Of a stretch of 25,496 nucleotides of DNA, positions 13,664-22,228 are shown in pieces; the first letter of the stretch is position 1, and every line of letters starts with the position of its first letter. The DNA lies in the NCBI GenBank assembly GCA_964520615.1, contig CAZFNL010000107.1, forward strand, positions 1-25,496, given 5' to 3'. A program made the translations under genes and the position numbers. The notes beneath the pieces were generated by a model. The model saw only the letters and a list, made by a program, of their open reading frames with translations, had not been told where the DNA came from and did no database searches. The stretch comes from JAMCUI01 sp964520615. Lineage in GTDB: Bacteria; Patescibacteriota; Microgenomatia; 2-02-FULL-39-11.

Positions 13664-13939
13664 TTACTTTCGATCTTTATAAATATATTCAAACCATAAT
13701 CTTTTGAGAAAAGGCAAAGTGGTTGTGGAAATGACAAAGGCTAAAGCCGGCACAATTGAATTGATAAAAGGATACGGCAGATTGGCGACAATAAAAAAAA
13801 CAACTATAACAAAATATGTCAATATAAATACTACTATTTTCCTGCTCCAACTTGTCTCCCATGCCTTATCAACTTCCACTCTCCTATTGCGGGCTTTGAT
13901 ATTTTCTATCTCTTTTGATAAATCCTGGATATTATTCAT
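13664..13939 (-). CDS. Small two-TM membrane protein of unknown function
   Basis: 91 residues. The N-terminal 30 residues are charged and likely helical (K-E-I-E-N-I-K-A-R-N-R-R). Two hydrophobic segments follow, about 34-53 and 57-75, with a basic C-terminal tail (F-L-K-R-L-W-F-E-Y-I-Y-K-D-R-K). It is not recognised as a named family. It precedes the ybaK-like gene by 6 bp and is divergent from the gene at 14007. The ATG at 13939 has only a weak GGAAA upstream. Confidence 0.75.
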   Translation of the reverse strand: MNNIQDLSKEIENIKARNRRVEVDKAWETSWSRKIVVFILTYFVIVVFFIVANLPYPFINSIVPALAFVISTTTLPFLKRLWFEYIYKDRK

Positions 13940-13970
13940 AATCAGTTTCCAACTTCCATTTTAACAAATT

Positions 13971-13998
13971 TTGATATGTATTTCTCCTGGTGTATAAT
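13971..13998 (+). promoter_or_regulatory. Promoter of the leaderless gene at 14007
   Basis: TTGATA (13971-13976), a 16-nt spacer, TATAAT (13993-13998). The ATG follows after 8 nt, so transcription would start at or within 1-2 nt of it. Confidence 0.8.
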
Positions 13999-14006
13999 CG
14001 CCTCTT

Positions 14007-14372
14007 ATGAGAAACCTGGAGTCTAGACCGGATGAAATGACGGGAGAAATACCGATAAGTGATCCGAATGAAAGATTATTCACTGATCCCCAAAGAGGAG
14101 TCTTTTCCTGCTGGGGCGTACGCGCAATAGGTCCAAATAGACAAGCTGTTCTATCAGGCACAATAGGAACCAAAAGCCACGCTGAGCATGAACTTGGCAA
14201 ATGGAAAAAAAACGCTCCCAAACTAAAACTGAATTTAGTGCACCTGGAACCGGGCGGGGAATTTACAGAAAGTATGCAATGGGGACGGTTACCACCTTTT
14301 CTAGTCAGGAGAGTTCATGGTCTTCAGGGTAGAGGTAATATTAAAGCAGATGGCAGAAGATGTAAGGATTAA
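14007..14372 (+). CDS. Hypothetical protein, probably from a leaderless mRNA
   Basis: 121 residues, no signal peptide or membrane segment; basic C-terminus (R-G-N-I-K-A-D-G-R-R-C-K-D), two Cys. No family recognised. Support comes from the near-consensus promoter directly before the ATG and from the lack of any Shine-Dalgarno. Its stop codon overlaps the stop of the convergent PIG-L gene within a TTAA at 14369-14372. An 86-codon frame on the opposite strand is judged spurious. Confidence 0.65.
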   Translation: MRNLESRPDEMTGEIPISDPNERLFTDPQRGVFSCWGVRAIGPNRQAVLSGTIGTKSHAEHELGKWKKNAPKLKLNLVHLEPGGEFTESMQWGRLPPFLVRRVHGLQGRGNIKADGRRCKD

Positions 14373-15118
14373 TCTGCAATCACATACTTGAACCTGTCAT
14401 ATCTCTTTTCCCCATATTGAGGCAACTTCGTGAAGAAATCGGTCGAACTCAGTGCAGCCTCAAACGAATATTGAGATGAATGAGAAGCCAAAGCTTTTAT
14501 CCGGTAATCAACAAAATCTGTAACTTCTATATACACCAAATCAGAATAGTCATAATAATCCGTAAAGAGAAATTCTGTACAGACGTGTGGAGTTAATCCG
14601 TTTTTTTCCAGCTGTTCAGGGAAAAAAAGCGTGTCACGCGAGTATGGGTAAGCTGCATCAAGTGCCACCCTGCCTGTATGACGATGATCCCTGTGGTTGA
14701 CCCAGTTTATATCTTTATCAAATCTTATGATATAGTCTTGGGGATTGGTGGTAATGATTATTTCCGGCTTGAATTCCCTTATCTGATAGGCAACTTTTCC
14801 AATAGTCGGAAGATCGTGTTCTATCTCCCCGTCCCCTATCCCCAAATATACATTATCTTCATCTCTGACACCCAATACCCTCATTGCCTGCCTATCCTCT
14901 TTCTCTCTTATCTCTCTCAATTGCCTGCGTGAAATCTTTTCCGATTTGCTGCCCCGGTCCCCATACGTCATCTTCACAACCCTGACTCTTTTACCGTCGT
15001 GTGTTAACCGGGCAACGGTAGCCCCGCAATATAGGTCACAGTCATCCGGATGCGGCATGACAACAAGAATTCTTTTTTTATTCCCGAAAATCTTTTGATA
15101 GGAGTCTAAAATTAGCAT
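14369..15118 (-). CDS. PIG-L/LmbE family zinc deacetylase
   Basis: 249 residues. Known members remove acetyl groups from N-acetylglucosamine conjugates or related amides. Visible: a Rossmann-like start, the zinc motif M-P-H-P-D-D (H23, D25, D26), and N-H-R-D-H-R-H (141-147) supplying the third ligand. The substrate cannot be told; GlcNAc-type lipid, glycan or small-thiol substrates are the family options. It is a lone gene, converging with the leaderless gene at 14007. Confidence 0.88.
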   Translation of the reverse strand: MLILDSYQKIFGNKKRILVVMPHPDDCDLYCGATVARLTHDGKRVRVVKMTYGDRGSKSEKISRRQLREIREKEDRQAMRVLGVRDEDNVYLGIGDGEIEHDLPTIGKVAYQIREFKPEIIITTNPQDYIIRFDKDINWVNHRDHRHTGRVALDAAYPYSRDTLFFPEQLEKNGLTPHVCTEFLFTDYYDYSDLVYIEVTDFVDYRIKALASHSSQYSFEAALSSTDFFTKLPQYGEKRYDRFKYVIAD

Positions 15119-15309
15119 GGGATTATTCTTATTATCATGAATAAAGAATTAAAAATCAAGAATCAAGGAAAAATTGAAAACTCTCAATTGACTATTCATC
15201 TTTTTAACCTCGAGGATTAGGTTTTTTTCTGTATAAAATAGGGTAAAAATATATAGAAATCGCTAATTCTAATTTGAATCTAGAAGATAAATCTTCGGTG
15301 AATTTTTGG
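15119..15309. other. Gene-free AT-rich stretch
   Basis: No supportable ORF. It should contain the promoter of the PIG-L gene, but no convincing -35/-10 pair was found. A short AACCT/AGGTT inverted repeat near 15210-15225 is followed by a T-run on the + strand, possibly a weak terminator, although no + gene ends nearby. Confidence 0.4.
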
Positions 15310-15343
15310 AAAAAAATCAGCAGCATGGGCACTTGCTGCTGAT
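15310..15343 (-). terminator. Intrinsic terminator of the FN3 gene
   Basis: A 10-bp perfect stem, ATCAGCAGCA/TGCTGCTGAT (15316-15325 with 15334-15343), loop 8 nt. On the minus strand a seven-U run follows; on the + strand ATTTTTATT follows, so it may act in both directions. It lies 25 bp past the FN3 stop. Confidence 0.88.
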
Positions 15344-15367
15344 ATTTTTATTATTCAAGGTAAAGGC

Positions 15368-16339
15368 TTACTGACCTGTTGCTGGTATACTGGCCGCCGG
15401 TGTAGCCTGTTCAGCTGCCTGAGAAGCAACAGTAGGTGTTGGTTCACCCTGCTGCTGCATCTGACTTTGCAGTTCAGGTGGAGGCGTAGTAGTTGGCATA
15501 GGAACAAAGTCATTTGAAGGTTGCCTTAAAGCTTCAGGACTAGTCTGTACTATTTCCACACCGCCTCCCGCAACTGCCGATACTGACTGTGTAGTATACA
15601 AAGCTATTGCTCCTTTTACCGGAACTAGTGAAAAGTAGTATTTTGTTCCCGGGATCAAACTCTTAACCGTGTACTTCATTTCTTTCCCTATATTGAGCGC
15701 TCCGTATCTCATGTCATTTGGACTTGTCCCGTACACAAGATGATAATTATCCGCCGACTCATTATTCTGCCAATATACCGTCACTTCGCCTGTCATCGAC
15801 CCCGTCACGGCTGAAAGCATGAGCTTTCCCGTTGGACCTCCCGATACGCTTGGTGAAACGGCTGAGACTGACGGCGCGACTACCTTTTGTGCCGCTGCCG
15901 GAACTTCACTTGTCATGGAAGGCTGTACCGCTACTGTTTCTCCCGTCATAGCCAAGGCCGCCACCTCTGAAGAGAAGGGTCCAGAACTGCAATCTTTAGC
16001 AGCCGCAATCCGGAAATAATATTTCGCGCCAGGAACTAATGATTTCACAGTATACGAGGTTGATACTGAACCTCCAATATTATCTGCTCCGTATGTGTAA
16101 CCATTACTTTCCATCCCATATGCAACCGCATATCTGTTGGCATATGCTGTAGCGTCCCAATGAAGAGTAACTTCTCCGGACATCGGACCTGAAGTTGCCC
16201 AAACTCTTTCCGGAGCGGGAGGATAAGGACCGCCGCAATCAGCAGCTTGCACACTTGAAGGAACCAGCAGTATACTAAACATGCTAGCAGAAGCAATTAC
16301 CAAAATAAAAACCACTAGACTAAGCATCAGTTTTTTCAT
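15368..16339 (-). CDS. Secreted protein with two fibronectin type III domains
   Basis: 323 residues. The signal peptide spans residues 1-32, with cleavage likely after S-S-V-Q-A-A. FN3 domain 1 is at about 37-130 and FN3 domain 2 at about 170-260. Both share G-E-V-T-x-x-W, a Y-T-V-K-S-L-x-P-G-x-K-Y-Y-F core and an N-I-G repeat, so they look like an internal duplication. The C-terminal 60 residues are rich in Pro, Thr, Gln and Ala with no anchor motif seen. It likely acts outside the cell or at the surface; the binding partner is unknown. It has its own terminator and is divergent from the PBP gene. Confidence 0.85.
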   Translation of the reverse strand: MKKLMLSLVVFILVIASASMFSILLVPSSVQAADCGGPYPPAPERVWATSGPMSGEVTLHWDATAYANRYAVAYGMESNGYTYGADNIGGSVSTSYTVKSLVPGAKYYFRIAAAKDCSSGPFSSEVAALAMTGETVAVQPSMTSEVPAAAQKVVAPSVSAVSPSVSGGPTGKLMLSAVTGSMTGEVTVYWQNNESADNYHLVYGTSPNDMRYGALNIGKEMKYTVKSLIPGTKYYFSLVPVKGAIALYTTQSVSAVAGGGVEIVQTSPEALRQPSNDFVPMPTTTPPPELQSQMQQQGEPTPTVASQAAEQATPAASIPATGQ

Positions 16340-16495
16340 CTATTTCCACTTTCAATTAATTTTCACAACTTGTCAAGAAACATTTTAACGTAAACTACAA
16401 TAACCAACTATATATTAGTATATCATTTAGTTTTAACCTTCCCTAAAAAGAGTTATTGACAAAAATATAAAAATTATGTTTTGCTAAAAATATAC
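16340..16495. other. Divergent intergenic region between FN3 and PBP genes
   Basis: Very AT-rich. It holds a TTGACA on the minus strand (16376-16371) and another on the + strand (16456-16461). Neither has a well-placed -10: the + strand TATGTT at 16475-16480 pairs at 16 nt only with a poor TTATTG. Promoters for both genes must be here but cannot be fixed. Confidence 0.4.
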
Positions 16496-18811
16496 ATGCC
16501 AACTAAAAATAAAAAACAATCCCGTGAAGTCAAAAACAAATCAATGCTTTCCCTTTTGGAAAAAATTTCCATCTCTTTTTCACGGGGGGCTAGAAATAAT
16601 TTCTTATCGTTCAGGCAAAATATCAATAATAATTGGTCCGACTTTTTCAATTGGTCAAAAAAACCTAAAGTCAGATTTATTCTTTTTCCATCTCTAGCTC
16701 TTTTTCTACTGGTAAGCTTGATCTTTTATTGGACTGTACTAAAAGATCTCCCTTCTCCCACAATTCTGGCAACAATGCCTTCTCCGCAAACCACCATTAT
16801 CCGGGACAGACACGGAACGGTCCTTTATAAAATATATAAGGATACTAACCGCATCAATCTCACTTGGAATGATATACCGCAATATGTAAAAAATGCCACT
16901 GTAGCTATAGAGGACTCTGATTTCTATCACCATCATGGAGTTTCATTTAAGTCAATAATGAGAGCTTTTCTTTACAACCTGCACCAAAGCAGTATGGAAG
17001 ATTACCAGGGAGCCTCCACCATAACCCAACAACTTGTAAAAAACAGAATTGTAGGGCCTCAACGGACCTACCTGCGTAAAATTAAAGAAATTATACTGGC
17101 TCTGTTAACGGAAACTAAATTTAACAAACAGCAGATTCTGACAATGTATCTCAATGAGGTTGGCTACGGAGGACCAGCTTATGGTATTGAAGCGGCAGCT
17201 CAAATGTATTTTGGTATCCATGCCAAAAATCTTGACCTGGCCCAATCAGTTTTCCTTGCAGGTCTTCCGGCTGCACCGACCACTTTTTCACCATTTGGAA
17301 GCAATCCTGAACTTGCCTATATCCGCCAAAAACAAGTACTTGACCGTATGCTCCAACAGGACATGATTACTTTGAAACAATACAATCAGGCGCTTGCAGA
17401 AAAACTTGAATTTGCTCCACAAAGAATCGACATCAAAGCTCCGCATTTTGTCATGTTTGTCAGACAGCTTCTAGTAGACAGACTGGGTGAGGACAGGGTC
17501 ACTCAAGGGGGACTGGATGTCACGACTACTCTTGACCTCTCGGATCAGGAAATAGCCCAAGACGTAGTCAGTAAACAGATTTCAGAAATAAAAGATACTT
17601 ATAACATACACAACTCAGGCGTACTAATCACCAATCCAAAAACTGCTGAAATATTAGCCATGGTTGGATCAGTAAATTATTTTGATATAAAAAACAAAGG
17701 CTATGTCAATGTCACAACAGCTGAAAGACAGCCCGGCTCCTCTATAAAACCCGTGAATTACGCCTATGCCTTCGACCACGGCTATACTCCAAACAGCATA
17801 ATCCTGGATGCACCAGTAACTTATACCTCCCCGGGGTCAAAAGAGAGCTACACGCCACGCAACTACGACGGCAAATTCCACGGCAATGTCACTATAAGGG
17901 CCGCTTTGGCAAACTCTTATAATATACCTGCGGTCAAAGTCCTAAACAGTTATGGTGTAGATAAAATGATCGCACAGGGAGTAAAAATGGGTATAAAAAG
18001 CTGGAATAATCCCCCACCAATAGGTTTATCTCTAACATTGGGGGGAGCTGAAGTCACCATGCTTGATATGGCCCGAGCTTACGGAACTATAGCCAACCTG
18101 GGAGTGGAAAAAGACCTTAAAGCAATTCTTGATATTAAAGACGGCAACGGCAATGATATTACAGACTTGTACTATAAAAAGGCTCAACCTGATGCGCTTA
18201 TTGATGAAGCCCAAGCCTCCGACAACAACCAGGTAGTCTCTCCCCTGGCTTCTTATTGGCTGACCGACATACTTTCCGACAATAACGCAAGGCTTCCTGC
18301 CTTTGGTAATTATTCCAAGCTTACTGTTCCAGACCACAAAGTAGCTGTCAAAACCGGCACTTCAAATAATTTCAGGGATAACTGGACCATAGGCTATACA
18401 CCAAATCTTCTCACTGTTGTCTGGGTAGGCAACAATGACGGTAGTTTTATGAACCAAAATCTGGTATCTGGAATTACCGGGGCTGCTCCCATTTGGAACG
18501 AGGTAATGACAGGTCTTTTGAAGGATACTCCGCCTGTTGATTTCCCAATCCCTTCAGGGCTTATTCCGGTCAAAATTTGTGCCACAAACGGTTTGCTTAC
18601 ATGCCCTTATTGCCCATCAGAGAAAACTGAATATTACACTGCAGATAAAATTCCCACCAGAAAATGCTATTTCCGCTCTCCCGCCGAATGCGCCGATGCA
18701 CAGAAACAGGCTGAAGGAAAATCAGATGACGAGAAAAAACAAATACTTGCCAACTGTCCGGATACTAACACTCCTCTTACAAACAACAACTCAAACGGAG
18801 GAGGAGACTAG
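16496..18811 (+). CDS. Class A penicillin-binding protein (transglycosylase/transpeptidase)
   Basis: 771 residues. A cytoplasmic basic tail is followed by one TM segment at about 60-82. The GT51 glycosyltransferase domain shows A-I-E-D-S-D-F-Y-H-H-H-G with the catalytic Glu, G-A-S-T-I-T-Q-Q-L and M-Y-L-N-E-V-G-Y-G. The transpeptidase has S-S-I-K (415-418) in G-S-S-I-K-P, S-Y-N, and K-T-G-T-S. It polymerises and crosslinks peptidoglycan. The C-terminal 80 residues have six Cys (including C-P-Y-C) and end in a Lys/Asn/Gly-rich tail. A TTG at 16481 opens the frame, but ATG 16496 fits better. Stop codons of this gene and the convergent ComEC-MBL gene are 28 bp apart. Confidence 0.95.
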   Translation: MPTKNKKQSREVKNKSMLSLLEKISISFSRGARNNFLSFRQNINNNWSDFFNWSKKPKVRFILFPSLALFLLVSLIFYWTVLKDLPSPTILATMPSPQTTIIRDRHGTVLYKIYKDTNRINLTWNDIPQYVKNATVAIEDSDFYHHHGVSFKSIMRAFLYNLHQSSMEDYQGASTITQQLVKNRIVGPQRTYLRKIKEIILALLTETKFNKQQILTMYLNEVGYGGPAYGIEAAAQMYFGIHAKNLDLAQSVFLAGLPAAPTTFSPFGSNPELAYIRQKQVLDRMLQQDMITLKQYNQALAEKLEFAPQRIDIKAPHFVMFVRQLLVDRLGEDRVTQGGLDVTTTLDLSDQEIAQDVVSKQISEIKDTYNIHNSGVLITNPKTAEILAMVGSVNYFDIKNKGYVNVTTAERQPGSSIKPVNYAYAFDHGYTPNSIILDAPVTYTSPGSKESYTPRNYDGKFHGNVTIRAALANSYNIPAVKVLNSYGVDKMIAQGVKMGIKSWNNPPPIGLSLTLGGAEVTMLDMARAYGTIANLGVEKDLKAILDIKDGNGNDITDLYYKKAQPDALIDEAQASDNNQVVSPLASYWLTDILSDNNARLPAFGNYSKLTVPDHKVAVKTGTSNNFRDNWTIGYTPNLLTVVWVGNNDGSFMNQNLVSGITGAAPIWNEVMTGLLKDTPPVDFPIPSGLIPVKICATNGLLTCPYCPSEKTEYYTADKIPTRKCYFRSPAECADAQKQAEGKSDDEKKQILANCPDTNTPLTNNNSNGGGD

Positions 18812-18839
18812 AAGCTATCTCAAAACTTATTGATTATTA

Positions 18840-19724
18840 TCAATTCCCATCAGATATTATCTCTATATCCCCTTCCCTATCGGTCCTACGAATAATGACT
18901 CCCGTATCCTGCAATAGTTTCAGTGTTTCTGCTGCAGGATGACCATAAGAGTTCTTCCCCACTGAAATGATTGCGATTTGCGGCTGAACTTTTTGCAGGA
19001 ATTCCGGCAGAAGCGCGGTCTTCGATCCATGATGGGGTACTTTCAATAAGTTAGCACTTAATAAATTGTTACTTTTCCCCACTTCCGATTGGATATCCTT
19101 GCCTCCGTCTCCTGTAAATAACGCCTTAAAATTACCAAGACTGACAAGAATATACGGGGAAAAGAGATTGATATCCTGATTCGTACTAAATCCTAACACC
19201 CGGTTATCCAAAACTCCGGGAGGATCTAATCCTTCCACTCTCATTGCTACCCACTGTTTTTGTGGCCATAATATTTTTGCCTTTACCTGTCCTAAAAAAA
19301 ATTCATCTCCAGCATAAAGGTTTTTTACAACGATTTTCTTCTCCTGAATAATTTTTTTAAGTGCTTTATATTCTTTTGTATCATTACCCTCAATTCCTAT
19401 AACAATATATTTCACTCTATATCGTTGTAATACTGATATAAATCCATATAGATGGTCTTTTTGAGGGTGCGATAACACCGCAACATCTATAGTTCTGTCA
19501 TAAAAGGGCATATGTTTACCCAGGCAAACAAGCACACTATCGTCAGGGCCGCCGTCAATAAGCATATCTTTATTTGCCGGAGTATTAATGTATATGGCGT
19601 CACCCTGCCCTACATCACAAAAAACAATATGGAGCCTACCATCCGGCAGAGTATAAAAATATGACAGAAGAAGAAATAATCCTATCGCAGCGCCTGAGGC
19701 AATATATCTGGCTGATAATCTCAT
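18840..19724 (-). CDS. comEC: ComEC C-terminal metallo-beta-lactamase domain (separate reading frame)
   Basis: 294 residues from ATG 19724. One TM segment (about 5-25), then the MBL fold: F-C-D-V-G-Q-G-D-A, L-S-H-P-Q-K-D-H, F-T-G-D-G-G and V-P-H-H-G-S. In ComEC/Rec2 this domain follows the channel domain and probably degrades the non-transported DNA strand. Here it is in another frame, with its ATG 2 nt past the stop of the channel ORF. Adding one T to the T5 run at the junction would fuse the two frames, so a frameshifted single gene is likely; a true two-gene version is the alternative. The frame stays open upstream of the ATG inside the channel gene. Confidence 0.88.
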   Translation of the reverse strand: MRLSARYIASGAAIGLFLLLSYFYTLPDGRLHIVFCDVGQGDAIYINTPANKDMLIDGGPDDSVLVCLGKHMPFYDRTIDVAVLSHPQKDHLYGFISVLQRYRVKYIVIGIEGNDTKEYKALKKIIQEKKIVVKNLYAGDEFFLGQVKAKILWPQKQWVAMRVEGLDPPGVLDNRVLGFSTNQDINLFSPYILVSLGNFKALFTGDGGKDIQSEVGKSNNLLSANLLKVPHHGSKTALLPEFLQKVQPQIAIISVGKNSYGHPAAETLKLLQDTGVIIRRTDREGDIEIISDGN

Positions 19725-19726
19725 TT

Positions 19727-20533
19727 TTAATAAAAATTGACAGAAGCCAATGGAACTCTGGCTAAAACATCTATCAATGTAATAAAATAGGTCAGCGGAA
19801 CCCAGGAAATCCAAGCTGGAATCATACCCAAAGGCAACCAGAAAAACCCCATAATAGCGGTTATAAATCCAAGAATCATGACCGGCTGTATCACCCACTC
19901 CAATGCCAGATTAGCCAATGGTGAAATAATGGATAAACGATGAAAATTGAATAAAATTATTGGCAATGTAAAGAGCTGAGCGCTAAGCGTATACCTCAAA
20001 TTTTCTTTGATAAAGAAAATAAATTGTTGCAGCGGCCCGGATTTTTGTTGGCGCTGCACTTTTCTATTTGCCAAAATCAGCCCCAAAGTCGCAAAAAAAG
20101 ATAACTGAAAAGAAAGATTTTTTATGAGGCTAAAATCGATAAGAAGCATTATTCCGGAGGCCAGAAATAAACTTAGCACTCCCCAATTCCACCTGCCAAA
20201 ATATAAGGCCAGTAAAGACAAAGATCCCATGATGGCGGCCCGGACAATTGACGGCGAAGCCCCGACAAACCAGACAAACAATACTATAAGACATATAGTC
20301 AAAATACTAGAGGCTTTTCTGCCTAAAGATAGTGTGATTTTGGCTGTCAGATTAACCAAAATCGATATATTCATCCCGGACAAAGCAATTATGTGCAAAG
20401 TACCTGTCGTCACCAGAGCCTGGTAAAAAGATGGGGGCATATCGGCTTTTATTCCAAAAAGTATTCCGTTTAGAAGTGAAGCATGAGGTTCCGGAAGTAG
20501 AGAGTTTATTACAGTGATAAAAGGGTTGTGCAT
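19727..20533 (-). CDS. comEC: ComEC/Rec2 competence (channel) domain, truncated at both ends
   Basis: 268 residues, about seven hydrophobic segments. L-H-I-I-A-L-S-G-M-N-I-S-I, G-A-S-P-S-I-V-R-A-A-I-M-G and L-S-F-Q-L-S-F-F-A-T-L-G are ComEC competence-domain signatures. It forms the inner-membrane channel for single-stranded DNA uptake. The usual N-terminal DUF4131/OB-fold region (about 200 residues) is missing. The frame stays open a few codons upstream of ATG 20533 (R-I-L-F-P-I-R-Q) but has no better start. The C-terminal nuclease-like domain continues in another frame. The cluster with comEA supports a DNA-uptake role; whether it is functional is unclear. Confidence 0.85.
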   Translation of the reverse strand: MHNPFITVINSLLPEPHASLLNGILFGIKADMPPSFYQALVTTGTLHIIALSGMNISILVNLTAKITLSLGRKASSILTICLIVLFVWFVGASPSIVRAAIMGSLSLLALYFGRWNWGVLSLFLASGIMLLIDFSLIKNLSFQLSFFATLGLILANRKVQRQQKSGPLQQFIFFIKENLRYTLSAQLFTLPIILFNFHRLSIISPLANLALEWVIQPVMILGFITAIMGFFWLPLGMIPAWISWVPLTYFITLIDVLARVPLASVNFY

Positions 20534-20597
20534 TTGCCGTATTGGGAAAAGTATACGATATACGGCCTTATTTTTATGTATTTCAATTCACGAATAT

Positions 20598-21365
20598 TCA
20601 AGCGCTCAATATCTTGGCGATAAACCGCAGTTTCCTTCTGTTACCCAACCTGGAAAATATGAAGAACTGTCGGGCAAGGAATGTCAGTACTCCGCTAGTG
20701 AATATGGTGATAATAAAAAGACTGACGGGATACACATCCAATCTCAAACCCAAATTCCTGAACAATGCTACAAGTATAAGAAGAAGTATGGAGAAAATAA
20801 AAAATATTGGTTTATTGTATCCTCCAAACCATTCATTTGTATAGAAAACTGCCCTGATACCGGACATGCCAAAAACCGTACCGGCAATGATTATGAGAAA
20901 AACATAAAAGTTTGTGAGAGGCAATAGAAGCGGGTGGTTTATCTCTAACATCGGTATAAGGAAACCTATAAAAGCCAGGCTCAAATATACCAAATAATGG
21001 CTAAGTTTACCGTGGAACATCTCATTTACTTTGTAAGCCATGGTACGGCGTTCCTCCCTCAAATATCTCCAAAGTATCTTGCCCGTAAAGTGTATTGCCA
21101 CCCCGACAAAACCATAGATCCCGAAAAGAATAGTAATGGCAAGTACATCAAAATCACCAAAAGGCAATATGTCAACTTTTGCCCTAAAGAGAATATTTTT
21201 CACCATAAAAAACCAACCCAGGTAAAAAAGCACGGGGAAAACAAGTACCGTCAACCAATCATTCAGCGGAACATTCTTATATATCTTATTCTCCAACCTG
21301 CTTCTCCGGTGTGACAGGATACTCAGGAGGCCTACTGCAGCTATGATAATAATTCCAGTCAGCAT
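20598..21365 (-). CDS. Multi-pass membrane protein of unknown function in the com cluster
   Basis: 255 residues with about seven hydrophobic segments (first at 1-17, then near 40-56, 72-95, 120-138, 146-166, 185-203, 210-230). It ends in a basic tail, R-L-G-N-R-R-K-L-R-F-I-A-K. No ComEC DUF4131 motif was seen, so it does not supply the missing ComEC N-terminus. It lies between comEA and comEC with a gap of about 65 bp to comEC. Confidence 0.75.
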   Translation of the reverse strand: MLTGIIIIAAVGLLSILSHRRSRLENKIYKNVPLNDWLTVLVFPVLFYLGWFFMVKNILFRAKVDILPFGDFDVLAITILFGIYGFVGVAIHFTGKILWRYLREERRTMAYKVNEMFHGKLSHYLVYLSLAFIGFLIPMLEINHPLLLPLTNFYVFLIIIAGTVFGMSGIRAVFYTNEWFGGYNKPIFFIFSILLLILVALFRNLGLRLDVYPVSLFIITIFTSGVLTFLARQFFIFSRLGNRRKLRFIAKILSA

Positions 21366-21385
21366 ATTAATGATAATTTACCAGA

Positions 21386-21463
21386 TTAAAAAACTGTAAT
21401 CAAATCTTTAATCTTATTAAAAAGAGATTGTCCTGCAATCTTCCTGTCCAGAAGTTCCTGCGC
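21386..21463 (-). pseudogene. Second copy of the comEA 3' end (gene fragment)
   Basis: 25 codons plus a TAA directly after the comEA stop, in another frame. They read A-Q-E-L-L-D-R-K-I-A-G-Q-S-L-F, then N-K-I-K-D-L-I-T-V-F. 18 of 25 residues match the real ComEA tail (V-Q-E-L-L-D-R-K-I-I-G-Q-A-I-F and on). No start is present. It looks like a relic of a tandem paralogue or of recombination at the gene end. Confidence 0.85.
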
Positions 21464-21464
21464 G

Positions 21465-22142
21465 TCAGAATACAGTCATCTGATCTTTAATTTTAGTAAA
21501 AATCGCCTGGCCGATAATTTTCCTGTCTAATAGTTCCTGTACTGCCTGATAAGGCCTTCCGGCAATAATTTTTCCTGCAGTCACCGGTCCTACACCGGGC
21601 AGCGCTTCAAGTTCAGACTGCGAAGCGTTATTAATATTCACTACACCAATGGTCACTCCCAGTAAACTTCTCTGATTATTTGAACCGTCAGCATCGCTTT
21701 GAGTTTTGACATTTGAATTTTGCTTTTTTACTTCGTTTGCGTCAGCAATTGAAGGGATAAATATCTTACCGCCATCTACAAGCTTTGCGGCCTTGTTCAG
21801 ATTTTTACTGACCCAACTCCTGTCAGCAGCAGCCGACAAACCTCCGGCTGCAACCAAAACGTCCTGTATCCGATTTTCCGTCTCCATTTCATAGACACCG
21901 GGTGACATCACGGCTCCCTCCACATCCACCCGTATTTTGGACCTTGCAGAAGTTGTAGATTCCTGTGTGAAGACAATATCACCAGTCCCCTTTTGGCTGC
22001 GTGTAAGCATTACAAAAGAGACAAAAAGGAACACTAAACCCATACCTGCCAAAATCAGGGGTATTTTATAAACTGAAATGATTTGTGACACCTTTCCGGT
22101 GTAATAGCTACTCTCTTCAAATGAATCATTATCTTTATCCAT
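21465..22142 (-). CDS. comEA: ComEA-type DNA-binding protein (SLBB + helix-hairpin-helix)
   Basis: 225 residues. TM anchor at about 27-47; SLBB domain at about 70-130 (V-D-V-E-G-A-V-M-S-P-G-V-Y, V-L-V-A-A-G-G-L); low-complexity Asn/Gln linker at 135-160; C-terminal HhH motif V-N-I-N-N-A-S-Q-S-E-L-E-A-L-P-G-V-G at 168-185. ComEA binds incoming double-stranded DNA at the outer face of the membrane and hands it to ComEC. ATG 22142 has no Shine-Dalgarno. Confidence 0.92.
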   Translation of the reverse strand: MDKDNDSFEESSYYTGKVSQIISVYKIPLILAGMGLVFLFVSFVMLTRSQKGTGDIVFTQESTTSARSKIRVDVEGAVMSPGVYEMETENRIQDVLVAAGGLSAAADRSWVSKNLNKAAKLVDGGKIFIPSIADANEVKKQNSNVKTQSDADGSNNQRSLLGVTIGVVNINNASQSELEALPGVGPVTAGKIIAGRPYQAVQELLDRKIIGQAIFTKIKDQMTVF

Positions 22143-22228
22143 AAGAATTGATATAGCATACGTCGAAAAAAGAAGCAGTGATCTATTTCACAAGAGAACG
22201 TCGCGGCTTTTATGATAGGATTTTTTTA

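Noticed and set aside
13961..14221. 86-codon open frame on the minus strand
   Set aside because: It overlaps the gene at 14007 and its promoter on the other strand, which has much better support.
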